Assembly: GCA_028023455.1 (NCBI GenBank)
Contig: JAQFVV010012669.1
Span: 188,001-252,000 of the forward strand
Length of the DNA: 64,000 nt
Source: Epiperipatus broadwayi
Taxonomy: Eukaryota; Onychophora; Udeonychophora; Euonychophora; Peripatidae
Reading direction: 5' to 3'
Below are positions 22,935 to 35,268 of the stretch, piece after piece (positions within the stretch are counted from its first letter, which is position 1; each line of letters opens with the position of its first letter). A program made the translations under genes and the position numbers. The notes beneath the pieces were generated by a model, which was not told the origin of the DNA, did no database searches, and was given only the letters and a program-made list of their open reading frames with translations.

Positions 22935-25085
22935 CCATTTAAGGAGAAGTCACAGTGCATCATGTCACATTATTGACTATTCCATAATATGATAGAATTT
23001 ATTTTTGACTATTCCATAATATAACAATCAACTGAATCAAAAATTTATAACCAATAAAACATATGTTGTCAAATAATATTTTCTTAATTTCATCTATTGT
23101 ACGTCATGTTTTATTTCTTGATTTCTTCTGAAAATCTTTCAATGTATCTCTAATCTGCACTTAATGGCTTTCAACATATTACTTGCATGTGGTAGAATAA
23201 TATAGTTGCACTGTCAAAATTTATGTTATTAATATATGAATATAAATTTTTTTGTTATCCTGTAGCCCACTGAGTAAATTTCCAGATTAAATGTCATAAT
23301 TTTGTCAGTATTTTTATTGATTCTATGTAAATTTTGTATAATTCTAAATAAAATCTCATTGATGAAATTCATAAAGTAGAAACTAGTCTGGTGATGATAG
23401 GCGACACAATGGTGATGAAAGAAAAAAGATTATTTCTAGTGTTATAATTTTGTCCATAGAAGTGTTTTATCACATTTTCTTCTCACAGTTCCTTGAATAT
23501 TCATTTTTCTAAGATAGCTATAATTTTGCTATTTATTTTTGTATTTGATTTCTTTAAAATAACTTTTATCATTTTTAATTTTAGTTTCTTTGCAATTATC
23601 ATTTTATCTTTTGACATTCATTTTGGATTTCCTATTTCTTTTTTTTTGAAGACAAATTTTTCTTATTTATCTGATAAACTTTTAAATCTCAAATTGCTTT
23701 TGGATATTTTCTAGATTATAGTTAAAATGTTGGACAAGATGTAGCTTTTTTTTTCAGCTTGAAGTATAATTCCTAATGTATTTCACAACTCTGGCTAGAT
23801 CTTTTTTTGACTTTTAAAAATGAAATCTTACTTTACCAAATACCAAGAATGTAATCTGTTTAATTCCTAATAAAACTTCAAAAATATCAGTATGTATAAT
23901 TGATGCTGTAAACTATTTGAAAAATATATTTGTAATAAAAATATTGAATTAATAAAAATGTTCTACTGACTTTATCACTGTTTTCAAGTTCATGTTGTCC
24001 AACAAAATTTCTTTCTTTTTCAATTTATTATTCCTGTCATTTAAAATATATCTTATCTTCAATCTTTGTGATTTTCAGCATGAATCTACTTGTAAACCTT
24101 TTCAAATTCATGGATTTGAATTGTTGATGTCTATATTTGTAATAGTGTTGGGTGGCTATTCACAAGGTTGAATTAATACCAGCTAATCATTTACAAGATT
24201 ATATCTAATGATAAAAGTACTTGCAATTTTTTTTCTGGTATTCAAAGCCACATCATTTTTTGTTGTTTGTTCATGGCAGAAATCTAATCCAATATGAATA
24301 CTTTCTAAATGTCAGCATGCAGACATTCCACTTTCACTAATCAACCTTTCCCTTGGTTTATATTTCACATATTTTATATTCCAATGGAGATTTGATGATT
24401 TGGACTTCATTTTGTAGCAATTCTCAATATTGGGAAATATTTTTGACTCTTCTTCAGATGCAAGTCAAGTAGCTTCTGACCTGATGGATCCATCTATCAG
24501 CAGTATAGTTTTCTGCTCTAGCTATTTATAAGATAACATAAAATACAAAAATTGAGTATTAAGTAGGCTATCTACATTTTGGTTTTCTGTTTGATTCTTT
24601 AAATAGTGCTTTGACATGAAAGAATACTGGGATAACTAATCCATCGATTGAAGACTTTTTTTAAAAAATGGTGATTTAGTTATACAACTACGACTTATTT
24701 TATATTCAATGTGCCGACTAAAATCTTTTAGTATTAGTTTTCATTGTCAGGGTCTTTTGTTTTTGATGAACTTTTATTTCTCTTTCCCATTTCTTATTGG
24801 GTTTAGAGAAAAGTGCAAAGAGGGGTGGATGAGTAAAAAGAGATCAGGGGAAACCAAAACAAAAAAAAAAAACTTTTCTTTGGAAAAATGATTTATTATA
24901 GTAATACTACAACTTAAGTAATAAATTAAATGTGTAATATAAAACTTCATAATATTAATTTTCATTGACAAGTCTTTTTTTTTTGGTGAACCTTTATTTC
25001 TCTTTTTAATTTCTTATTGGTAATATGGTAAGTTTTTACGGTTGATTTATCATAACCCCACCTACATAATATCGACTTACAAAAT
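22935..25085. other. AT-rich non-coding stretch with a diverged direct repeat
   Basis: The only internal structure I see is a diverged direct repeat. About 24690-24800 (ATTAGTTTTCATTGTCAGGG... TTTATTTCTC) resembles about 24915-25020 (ATTAATTTTCATTGACAAGT... TTTATTTCTC), about 220 bases apart. There are no convincing genes. Confidence 0.45.
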
Positions 25086-25090
25086 GTAGA

Positions 25091-25318
25091 TAAAACAGTC
25101 AAAATTCTCCATACAGTAATGCCACTCAGTGCAAGCAGAGTAATCAATGAATTCCAGAAGGCTTGTGCATAAAATCCCTATCTAGTGCCTACTCATCCAA
25201 TAACCCCAGACTAGTTTCTAGCTTGTTGCTTTCTTCAGTCACTACTGCATGGAGAGTTTTGCATGTTATAAGTTATGAGAAAGCATAAGAAATTGTGATC
25301 ATATGATGTTTAGTGGTT
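25091..25318 (+). repeat. Foldback element copy B1, internally deleted
   Basis: It starts TAAAACAGTCAAAATTC, reads through the family left arm (GCAAGCAGAGTAATCAATGA, ATAAAATCCCTATCTAGTGC), then jumps to the terminal region and tail (AAGCATAAGAAATTGTGATC ... GTTTAGTGG). Most of the right arm is missing, as in copy D. A 5'-truncated second copy lies 200 bases downstream. Confidence 0.75.
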
Positions 25319-25516
25319 TTATACCAATCCTGCCTAATAGGATAGTGATCGCTGTGGTTATCAAAGAACCAAAGACACCAAAATTTATGGGTACTGAACT
25401 GAGTTTAGACTTGTATGACTATTTAGGCTACTGAGTTTGGATTGAAAATATTGTTTTCAATTTTAGATCCATACTTTTGTAGTTAAGTAGAGATAAGAGA
25501 TGGCTGCTAGATGGTT

Positions 25517-25769
25517 GCATTAGATGCTAAGATCTAGGTGCAGTGCTTTCAGATCCAAGGCTCCTCACTGATGAAAGCCATAAGCTAGAAACTAGTCTGG
25601 GATATTGGATGAGTAGGCACTAGATAGGGATTTTATGCACAAGCCTTCTGAAATCCATTGATTACTCTGGCTTGCACTGAGTGGCACTATTATATGAAGA
25701 GTTTTGCCTGTTTTAATAAGTTATGAACAAGCATAAGAAATGGTGTTCATGTGATGTTTAGTGGTCTAA
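25517..25769 (+). repeat. Foldback element copy B2, left arm missing
   Basis: It contains the centre (CTAAGATCTAGGTGCAGTGC), the full right arm (ending TTGATTACTCTGGCTTGCAC) and the tail ending GTTTAGTGGTCTAA. The left arm is absent, so this copy cannot fold back on itself. It could however pair with the left arm of copy B1, 300 bases upstream. Confidence 0.75.
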
Positions 25770-25938
25770 ACTGCAGATAAATTTCAAACAACTTTTTTTT
25801 TATATTTGTAATAGAAAAAAACAACCAGTTTGGAAATGTGGATTCTTCTTTTGTCATTAGAAATTTTTAAATTTTTTTCTTTTCATAAATGAGGGAGGGG
25901 GGCAGCGGTCTGGACTTGCAATTTATCCTAGTAATATT

Positions 25939-28095
25939 TTTTTTTTTTTCAATAAATTTATTAAACGTAAATAAGTATGATATAAAGTGATTTTGTACAG
26001 AAAAAAAAGGGAAAAATTAATACAAACAAATTTTGTACATGTGTGAATTTTTGATTATCTTCTGATTATCAGTTCTCAATTAACAGCTCATGTTCTGCAG
26101 TTCACTGCATGACTCATTCTTATAGTGAATAACAAATGTAATCCAATAAATTCTTAGTATACTTTTGCCCATGAACTGCCTTTATATAATCATTTCAATG
26201 ATCACCTGTAATGTCATGTGCACTTCATACTGGAAGGGCACAGTTCTATAATCAGATATGGCTTAGAAACTCAATATTAATCATCTTTATTATCTTTCCA
26301 ACAATGATTCATTCAAGTCCATATTCATTTTCACCAAGAACTTATAGGCTGTCATTGCACCAGTGTGAAAATGTTCAATTAGACACTACTGATATTCATT
26401 TCCAGCCATTTATAAGCTTTGTAATTTTCTGCATCTGTTCATTCATTTATAAGCATCCAAGTAAGTGAGTTTAAAATCGTCCATATGATACTATTCAGGG
26501 CATGACATTCTCCAACTATTTCAGTATGAAGAAGGTGCTCATTTCATATTGACATTTTATATCTATTACTCTATTAATCATAAGCACTGAAAGCAATAGA
26601 GTTGTTGATACCTATTGATTATTTTTTAATAGATATCAAATTCCATGTGTCCAGGAATGTGCTTTTAGGTATGAGAAGTTCATCCCGTTTCTTGATCTTA
26701 ACCAGTTTTCTAAAAAAATATTCATCATCTTGAAAGATTAAACTACAGAATACCTTCTTACACCTCGCTGTCCATATTATATAGTTCAGAAAAATAGATA
26801 GCCTGATATTGGCAAAAACTCTGGATTTGATACTGTCTTTAATTGAGGTGATCAAATAGTAATCAATCTTAACATTATCATATATAGTTTTTTTAATTCT
26901 CCAGAGTCCAGTGCAAGAGTAAACAAGATGTTCAAATGTCTCATCCACCTGACTACACAACGGACATATGGGATCTAACTTGGATATGCCTCTTCTAGCA
27001 GATAGGAACCAATTAGTGCTAATGGCCTGCATATTGATTTTTATATCAAAATCTAGATATTTAGGTTCCATGTACCAGAATTTGAAGAGAGAAATAATCT
27101 TTTGATTTGTTATATTTAATTTACCCTGGATTTGTATACCGGGTGGATTAATAACGAAGTATCCTTCCCATATCTTGATTTTATTTTTAAAAGTATCTTT
27201 TGTAATAGGAATGTATTTTTTCACTAGATCTAGTGACCTACCTACTACATCCTTAGTACTAAGTGGAGGTCGGTCTGTGGGAATAACTGGTAAAGTAATT
27301 TGATCATAATTGAAGACATTTGATAATATGACTAATATATTAAATGATTTCTGATATTGAATAGAAGGGATGGAATGAAATGACATTCCATTAAGTTTCT
27401 TGTGTTGCTGCATTTGTTTAATACTAATAGCAGCAATCTTTCCTTTCCAGAACAATCTAGCAGCCAAGGTATTAATCTTCTGGATAAACAATTTAGTAAT
27501 TTTAATTATTGGCAAGTAGTAATTTATTTTTGTCATTATTTTCATGTTTAATAATCTCACCTTGCCATGCAATGAAAAGTAAACTTCTGACAGACGTTTA
27601 GTTAGATTATCTGTAGCTAGTAAAATCTCATTCTGTATCTCATTTGACATCACAGTATGAGATTTAGAAATAGAAAATCCCAAAAATTTTTGAGGATCAG
27701 CTTTGAAGTTTGCATTTACCTTGCTACCAGAGTAGATCTTCCAGACAGCAGATTTTATTGGATTAATCTGAAGACCATAACTGTTTGAAAATTGATCAAT
27801 TATATTATAGAGTTAAATATTTTAGAGATGGAAGGAAAATGAGTATGTCATCCATATAGGCAATTACATTCATATGTTTACCTAGTCTAGGAACAAATAT
27901 CCCAGGCAATTGGTTTTCTATTGCTTTCAATAAAGGGTTTATATACGATATAAAAAAAAGGGCACCAAGTGGTGACCCCTGTGGGATTGAAACTTCAGGC
28001 TTAAATGATTGTGTCAGTTTACCATTCAGAGAAATATGAATTTGCCTATTACTCAACAGATTATCTATTATTTGAATAATAGATTTTGGGATCTA
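25939..28095 (-). mobile_element. Young 5'-truncated LINE insertion with 16-bp TSD
   Basis: An exact 16-bp direct repeat, TTATCCTAGTAATATT, flanks the element at 25923-25938 and 28096-28111. Next to the left copy is a T-run, which is the poly(A) tail of a minus-strand insert, with an AATAAA signal 15-20 bases inside. The 3' untranslated region is about 680 bases (25950-26618). The 5' end is cut inside the reverse transcriptase, the usual result of incomplete target-primed reverse transcription. Long open frames and an intact TSD make it one of the youngest LINE copies in the window. It belongs to the same superfamily as the element at 8.99-15.4 kb. Confidence 0.92.
26619..28095 (-). pseudogene. 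LINE reverse transcriptase C-terminal half with zinc knuckle
   Basis: Two minus-strand frames together encode roughly 480 residues. The first (28056-27805) has IPQGSPLGALFFISYINPLL (palm motif B) and VIAYMDDILIFLPS, the catalytic YMDD (27841-27870). The second is open from about 27817 through 26619 and includes GLQINPIKSAVW, FLGFSISKSH, a thumb/linker region and a zinc knuckle: ICPLC near 26960, then ETFEHLVYSC near 26925. A single frameshift near 27820 separates them. The endonuclease and ORF1 are absent because of 5' truncation. By family knowledge it is a polymerase fragment; this copy cannot move itself. Confidence 0.9.
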
Positions 28096-28111
28096 TTATC
28101 CTAGTAATATT

Positions 28112-29631
28112 ACTATGACTTAATTTATAAATTCAATGTGTATCTAAAATCTTTAAAAAAGGAAAGGTAAAAAAGAAAACATTTACCCCCTTCCACATAT
28201 CATTACAAGAAATTCCTTTTTAAAAAAAACTTCTTAGAAATTATTTGTTTAACACGTTTTTATTTCAAAAGCATCTGGAAACATTAGACTTGGAGTTAGT
28301 GTTCATTTAAGTTGTTATTACTATAATTTTTTATTTTTTAATTAAAAACAAAAAAAAAGTAAAAACTCTTACAAGTTCCATTTAGTAATGATCTAGGCTC
28401 ATCTATGATTGAGAAAAAGGAAAGGGGTGTTTAGAGTGCCTTATCCATGCATGTACCAATAAATTATTCAGTACAAAACAAAAGTAGCGACAATGTCTTT
28501 GAATTTTTGTGAAATTAAAAAGTAAACAAGTATTGGATAAGTGGTGGGAATCCAAATTAATAAGAAAGAAGTTTTGATTTTTAGCTTTTTTTTTTTTTTG
28601 GTTAGTTTGTTGTTGTTTTAAAGCCAGACAGTTTATTTTATTTGGAATATTTGATATTATTTGTATTGAATGTAGCTGACAATTATTATTTTCATCATAA
28701 TCCACAATTCAATTTATCCTTCCCACTTTTTAAAAAGCCAGTAAGAAAGCAGAAATTTTTAAAAATTTAAAGACAAAATGATAAAAACTCTAAAACAAAT
28801 CTATCAATTACAAATAAAACAGGTTGTTTGAAATTTTACAGCAATTTTGTAAGTCAATATTAGGTAGTATTATGATGACAATGAGAAATCCCAAGAAACC
28901 TTAAAAACTTAGAATTTACTTTTTTTTAGAAATTGAATAGACAAATACTACTAAAAGCTCACCATCTTACACTTTGAATTTATAAATTACAATAAATCAT
29001 TATTTCTTTAAAAAAATCTTAAATTGATGGATTAGTGATCCCAGTATTTTTTCATGACATCAAAGAAGTGTTTAAAAAGTCAAAGACAAAATGAAAATGT
29101 ATATATCCAACTAGATCAGTATCCAAAAGGTGTTTATAATTGCGTTTGCCACACAAATTGAAATGTTTATATTGACTCAATTATGAATACATCATTAACA
29201 TAGTACTTACTGAAGTCACTTGTACAAATTCATATTGATTATTTCAGGTAATATTAAAATAGTTAATGTATTGAGAATTTATATTAGAGGGAAAATTTTC
29301 AGAGCTATCTACTATTAGAATAGGTCAATTTGAAAGTGAATTAGTGAGCAAAGCACATAAAGGAGACATTGTGTTATTTTATTCTTTCACGTTAGATGTT
29401 TAAACGGTTTTGAATTCACATTAATAGCCTTAGTTGGATCTCTTCATAAATTCTCAAGCTATAGATTGTACACAAACACATTCACAAAGTAAATTATTCA
29501 TCATTTACATGAAAATAAATAGAACTTGCAGAAACTTTTAAGTTCTAGAAAAAATTGTCTGAGAAAAAATATGAAGTGAATTGATATAATATATATATAT
29601 GCAGCCTAGACATTTATATCATGAGAGTTAT
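28112..29631. other. AT-rich non-coding stretch
   Basis: No gene, SINE or sizeable repeat is recognised. The first 40 bases (after the TSD) are the other half of the LINE target site. Confidence 0.5.
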
Positions 29632-29648
29632 CATTGGATTCAATTTTT

Positions 29649-29749
29649 TTTTCTCATGTGTCATAGCATCATCTGGGAAGCGAACCCGCTAACCCGGGAC
29701 ACCTGCTTGTAAAGCAGCCGTCACTGACCTCTTGACCACCAATGCTTGA
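29649..29749 (-). mobile_element. tRNA-Val-derived SINE, complete, 17-bp TSD
   Basis: On the minus strand the 101-base element has an A box (TGGTCAAGAGG), an anticodon arm GCTGC-TTTACAA-GCAGG with a 7-base loop centred on TAC, and a B box (GGGTTCGCTTCCC). It ends with a short tail, GATGATGCTATGACACATGA, and an A-run. The TAC anticodon and the CTGCTTTACA context fit tRNA-Val. An exact 17-bp TSD, CATTGGATTCAATTTTT, lies at 29632-29648 and 29750-29766. The body is little more than a tRNA plus about 25 bases, unusually short for a SINE. RNA polymerase III transcription is inferred from the boxes. Confidence 0.9.
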
Positions 29750-29766
29750 CATTGGATTCAATTTTT

Positions 29767-30832
29767 CTATAGGTTTTTTACTAAATATGCTAGAAAAAGT
29801 AAAAACTTGAGATTCGATAATGAAAAAATAATAATAATGAAATAATTACTACAATTTAATAAAAAGTGCCTAATTTTGTACATTTGTCAACATTCACCTT
29901 AAACAAATACATTAATATTTACTTCTAATTATTTATTAGGCTAGAAATAATATTTTATTCCAAATATAAACTTTAAATTTAGTTAAAGGTTAATATATAT
30001 CTATTTTTATTAAACACAGCTATACAGTATCTAATCAACTTATACCTCTTTTCCTACATGCAATATCTCAGATGCACTTTGAATTTATATTTGATCACAC
30101 ATTTCAAGCACATAAACATGTGTGTTATATTTAATTAGAATAGATGTATTAATCACTAATTAAGTTTAAAGTTTATATCCTGAAGTAAAAGTGATATGAC
30201 AATTTCTAGCTTAATAAATGATTAATAGTAATCATTAATGCATTTATCTAAAGTGCATGTTTCCAAGTGGGTCATGAATGGTTTGGTGCAGTTATAGAGT
30301 GCCAGACTCTGGAGTTGCCATAGACCTTGTATCAGATCTGATATTTTGGGATCAAATTTCTTACGAACTATCGAGCAGTAAACCATTTAATTATTTATTT
30401 ATTTATGAGAATGCAAGAATTTTGATATTTTTAGATTATAGTAATCTGATATTGATAAATACTGAAGAAAGATGATAAAGATATGTGTGAAATTATACCC
30501 GAGTCAATTGAAGAGTGTTGGTTCAACACAAAATTTACTTGTAGATACATTTGTATTTGAAGTACGAGGAGTGGAATAGAAGTTTTAAGCATCTATTAAA
30601 TGGATTTGAAGCATAAATGTTCTATGATTCATAAAATTAAATATTATCATTTGTTTGAAATAAAGCAAATGCATTTATAGGTAAAACAATTGTAAACAAA
30701 TTTGACTAAAAATTTGTGATGATGTCATTTTATTTGCAATTATATATTAGACTATTCTACTATCTAGATGAATTGTTAACTTTCTTAGAAAATTCAACAT
30801 TATTTATGTTTTTCCAAATATTTTCATCTATT
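29767..30832. other. AT-rich non-coding stretch
   Basis: No supported gene. A 65-codon plus-strand frame (30278-30475) has no recognised domain and is probably chance. Confidence 0.45.
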
Positions 30833-30837
30833 AGTAA

Positions 30838-32435
30838 TGAGCTGGTATTTTTCTGCCAGCTCATAATCATACATATATATACACACATATTTTGTAAAAA
30901 TATATACATTGTAATAAACTTATTTTATTAGAAATAAATAAACACGCACATATATATTTTGTTAAAATATAAATATCGTTTTATAATACACAATTTAAAA
31001 AAAAAAAAAATTAACACTTAGTTTTAAAATGGGGATTTAAGCAGTTAAAATAAATTAGATTGAGATCTTGCTTATTGATAAAAGTTTGTCTTTTGTTTAG
31101 TCTTTAAAAAAATTCTTAAAGATAGAAAGTAAAAGAAAGCAATTAGTTCTATTGTTGGGACTTTGACAGTGAAGGTATTTTTATGCTATCTATTACGCTG
31201 ATCAATTGGAATGTTTCTTTGGAATTTTACAATAAAATATGAAATAAAAGAAGAGAATGTTAAAGGTGTGAACTGAGACTTTGGAAGAAAAAAATATAAT
31301 TACGGACTTTCCTTTTGTTCAAAAATTAATTAGATTTCTGCCGAAGTCAAAATCTAATCTATAAGTTTCAATTCGGCTCAGACTGTTGAATAGTAAAGAC
31401 CTAAAAAGCGCAAGGAGAAAATGTTGAATGGCTAGAGCTAACATAACTTTCCCTTTTGGGAACCTCTTGATATTGCCACCTGGAACTGCCTTGTAAATGC
31501 CGGACATAGAGAGCTAGCCAAGGAGAAAGGACTGGAAGAAGATATGGACAAACCACGAAGAATATAGAGTGAAATTTTCCACCCACACAGGATCTACACT
31601 GATCGATCAGGGTAAATAGTCTTTTTTTTGTTGTAATTTCAAGAGACATTTGCGTAATAGATTTAAAAAAGAAAGAAAAGCCTTCACTTAAAATATCTCA
31701 AAGTTTCAGCAATAGAAAGGGAGGGATATAGTCTTTAAGCAGATGTACTTACTAATTTAAATTAACCCACATTATATTATTTTTTTTATTATTTAATTTT
31801 TTTGTTACGGCCTATTAATTAAACTCACTTTTAGTTTCTATGATTGTTGTTTATAATATATAGATAGGGATAAGAAAAATTGTATACTCGATCTAAGGAC
31901 AAGTAAAAGATTTAGCATTAGAAAGAGGAGGTTTGAGCGTATTTATTTTTAACAAATGCACTCTTATAGTAAGCCGCCCTTGAGTTCACTCATAGATATA
32001 TACCATGATATTTGATGAAATATTGTATAATTGGTAAAGTGACGGCGCATGATCCTTCGAGAACGATACATGCTAAATCTTGGTTAGAAAGAAAAAGGAT
32101 CAGGAGGATTTGATTTGACAAATGCGAGGGAAGGGAATAACCAACAAATAGAATAAAGGTTAATAAATATTTCAACAATATTTAAGCATCGATCTGTTTT
32201 TTTTTTAGTTATTATAATTAATTCTTATCTTTCATTTTGTAGTTTTTTGATCTGTTAAAAAGAAAATAATTTTAAGGTTTGCAATTGGTGATTGCCGTTC
32301 GTAAATAAATTAACCATTATTATAAAAAAAAAATTATAATACGGTCTAGGCAGAAATGTTTAGTGGCGCCCTTGAACGGCCACTGTTCGTTGCAATCTCG
32401 TAAAATTTAAAAGCATAACAAAATGTTTTGTTACG
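30838..32435 (+). repeat. Left LTR of the gag-only element
   Basis: It starts TGAGCTGG and ends TTTTGTTACG. The first bases form a perfect 9-bp hairpin (30837-30845 with 30856-30864). The last bases form an 8-bp hairpin (32416-32423 with 32426-32433). The length is about 1.6 kb, long for an invertebrate Gypsy-type element. Two roughly 62-codon minus-strand frames (31319-31507, 31990-32178) are open in both LTRs; that is expected from copy identity and is not evidence of coding. Confidence 0.9.
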
Positions 32436-32615
32436 GAGGGTAGGAGCAGGTGAAATTAAAGAAAAGGGCATCTCAACGTGTAGGGCTCATTAACTAAATA
32501 AACGGCTTGAGATTAAGGTAAAAGTGGAGTAAGGCAGGTTCGGGTGGTTAGGGCGAGGAGTTAGTGTCCCAATGGGGGAGAGTTTTGAGTTTGAAATATA
32601 AAAAAAAGAAATAGA

Positions 32616-33640
32616 ATGAGTGAAGATGGAAGAACCATAGAAAGCCCAGTGGTGACATTTAAAAACCCCGAGCGATATCAGTTCGAAGAAATACTAAAAG
32701 CTATTGCTGAGCTAAAAGAAATAGTAATCAAAGATAGGGAAGAAATTAAGGAAATGAAAGTAATGATCCAAAACCTTAGAAAAGATGTAAATAAATTAAA
32801 AAAGAAAGAAGAAAAGAGAAATGGTGAAAAAAAAGATGAAGGGGATATAGTAAGCGCAGGTTACGAAGGTAATAAGGTTACGGAAGAAAAGATAGAAAGT
32901 GAAAAGAAAGAACAGACCGTAGGGGAAATAGAATCGAGTCCAAAAAGAAAAGTAAGAGATTTGAATCAAAGTATAATGGAAAGGACACCTAATGAAGTAG
33001 AGGAAGAAGCTAAATCTGAAAGGCCAGCATAAACAAAATTTATCCAAATAAGAGTATTTAAAGGCGATGGGGAAGAAAACCCACTCAACTATTTGGATAG
33101 CTTAAATGACTTTTTTTATTTCCATAAGTCAAATGAAAAGGAGAAGGTCATTATAGTGACAAGCCATTTAAGTGGTCCTGTCTGAGAATGGTGGAAGGTG
33201 GTGAACTATAGTCCTCAAACATTCCAAGAATACAAAACGATGATTCTGAGAGGTTTCTGGAGCATGGAAAAACAAGAGGCTATACGTATAAAAACATCAC
33301 GGGAAAAATATAGAGTGGATAGAAATGAAACCTATAGCCAGTTTTTTTCAATGACAGGCAGCGAAACTTAGAACTGGAGGCTTACCCGATGGATCAATTC
33401 CAGATTGTAAGGACTATAAGATATAATCTTCCGATGGGTGTTCAGTGTAGGTTGGCTGAGAACCGACGTTTATCAATAGAGGAAGCACTAGAGATATTAG
33501 GCGATATGGAGTATAGTGAGCCAGAAGAAGGGGAAGATTCTAAAGTTAGGTGGGGAAATTGTAATGAACCCACGGGGAAGAGTAAATATAGTCCTAAGAA
33601 AGGCATGATTGAGTTTTTTTTTAAAGTTTTTGTTTGTTTG
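32616..33640 (+). pseudogene. Gypsy-like gag with coiled coil; stops and one frameshift
   Basis: An ATG at 32616 opens 138 codons. After about 25 residues there is a charged coiled-coil-like stretch (EILKAIAELKEIVIKDREEI onwards), then a K/E-rich linker. The same frame continues past a TAA at about 33030 into a retrotransposon gag core: FKGDGEENPLNYLDSLNDFF, VIIVTSHLSGPV, stop, EWWKVV, then TFQEYKTMILRGFW and REKYRVDRNETYSQFF. A one-base slip in the T-run near 33345 moves the frame to RNLELEAYPMDQFQIVRTIR (98-codon frame from 33389). No zinc knuckle follows. Gag proteins assemble the particle in which reverse transcription occurs; this copy is dead. Confidence 0.85.
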
Positions 33641-33642
33641 TT

Positions 33643-33651
33643 GGGAAAGGG
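33643..33651 (+). other. Polypurine tract of the gag-only element
   Basis: GGGAAAGGG lies 5 bases before the right LTR, where the plus-strand DNA primer is expected. Its retention shows that the internal deletion did not run into the LTR. The gag-PPT-LTR order looks like an inherited non-autonomous design, not a random end deletion. Confidence 0.65.
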
Positions 33652-33656
33652 TGCTA

Positions 33657-35268
33657 TGAGCTGGTATTTTTCTGCCAGCTCATAATCATACATATATATA
33701 CACACATATTTTGTAAAAATAAAAATATATATATATTGTAATAAACTTATTTTATTAGAAATAAATAAACACGCACATATATATTTTGTTAAAATATAAA
33801 TATCGTTTTATAATACATAATTTTAAAAAAAAATAAAAAATTAACACTTAGTTTTAAAATGGGGATTTAAGAAGTTAAAATAAATTAGATCAAGATCTTG
33901 CTTATTGATAAAAGTTTGTCTTTTGTTTAGTCTTTAAAAAAATTCTTAAAGATAGAAAGTAAGAGAAAGCAATTAGTTCTATTGTTGGGACTTTGACAGT
34001 GAAGGTATTTTTATGCTATCTATTATGCTGATCAATTGGAATGTTTCTTTGGAATTTTACAATAAAATATGAAATAAAAGAAGAGAATATTAAAGGTGTG
34101 AACTGAGACTTTGGAAGAAAAAAATATAATTATGGACTTTCCTTTTGTTCAAAAATTAATTAGATTTCTGCCAAAGTCAAAATCTAATCTATAAGTTTCA
34201 ATTCGGCTCAGACTGTTGAATAGTAAAGACCTAAAAAGCACAAGGAGAAAATGTTGAATGGCTAGAACTAACAGAACTTTCCCTTTTGGGAACCTCTTGC
34301 TATTGCCACTTGGAATTGCCTTGTAAATGCCGGACATAAAGAGCTAGCCGAGGAGAAAGGACTGGAAGAATATACGGACAAACCATGAAGAATATAGAGT
34401 GAAATTTTCTACCCACACAGGATCTACACTGATCGATCAGGGTAAATAGACTTTTTTTTTGTTGTACTTTCAAGAGACATTTGCGTAATAGATTTAAAAA
34501 AGAAAGAAAAGCCTTCACTTAAAATATCTCAAAGTTTCAGCAATAGAAAGGCAGGGATATAGTCTTTAAGTAGATGTACTTACTAATTTAAATTAACCCA
34601 CATTATATTGTTTTTTTTTATTATTTAATTTTTTTGTTACGGCCTATTAATTAAACTTACCTTTAGTTTCTATGATTGTTGTTTATAATGTATAGATAGG
34701 GATAAGAAAAATTGTATACTTGATCTAAGGACAAGTAAAAGATTTAGCATTAGAAAGAGGAGGTTTGAGTGCGTTTATTTTTAACAAATGCACTCTTATA
34801 GTAAGTCGCCCTTGAGTTCACTCATAGATATATACCATGATATTTGATGAAATATTGTATAATTGGTAAAGTGATGGCGCATGATCCTTCGAGAATGATA
34901 CATGCTAAATCTTGGTTAGAAAGAAAAAGGATCGGGAGGGTTTGATTTGACAAATGCGAGGGAAGGGAATAACTAACAAATAGAATAAAGGTTAATAAAT
35001 ATTTCAACAATATTTAAGCGTCGATCTGTTTTTTTTTTAGTTATTATAATTAATTCTTATCTTTCATTTTGTAGTCTTTTGGTCTGTTAAAAAGAAAATA
35101 ATTTTAAGGTTTGCAATTGGTGATTGCCGTTTGTAAATAAATTAACCGTTATTATATAAAAAATTTTTATAATACGGTCTAGGCAGAAATGTTTAGTGGT
35201 GCCCTCGAACAGCCACCGTTCATTGCAATCTCATAAAATTTAAGAGCGTAACAAAATGTTTTGTTACA
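33657..35268 (+). repeat. Right LTR of the gag-only element
   Basis: Same sequence as the left LTR with scattered substitutions, many of them C/T or G/A changes at CpG/TpG/CpA positions. It starts with the same 9-bp hairpin (33656-33664 with 33675-33683) and ends TTTTGTTACA, giving canonical TG...CA ends, followed by the GTAA target repeat. Confidence 0.9.

Larger units (their letters stand above)
30838..35268 (+). mobile_element. Gag-only LTR retrotransposon with 1.6-kb LTRs
   Basis: Two direct repeats of about 1.6 kb enclose only about 1.2 kb of internal sequence. The flanks give a 4-bp TSD GTAA (30834-30837 and 35269-35272), or AGTA/AGTAA if the boundary slides. The interior has a gag-like pseudogene and then a purine tract directly before the right LTR. 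No protease, reverse transcriptase or integrase is present. The structure is complete apart from pol, so the copy is non-autonomous and would have needed proteins from a relative. In one stretch of about 290 bases I count 7 LTR differences (about 2.4%), so it is moderately recent. Confidence 0.92.

Noticed and set aside
31319-32178. Two 62-codon minus-strand frames open in both 1.6-kb LTRs.
   Set aside because: Both LTRs are copies of one sequence, so shared openness is not independent evidence; the peptides show no domain.
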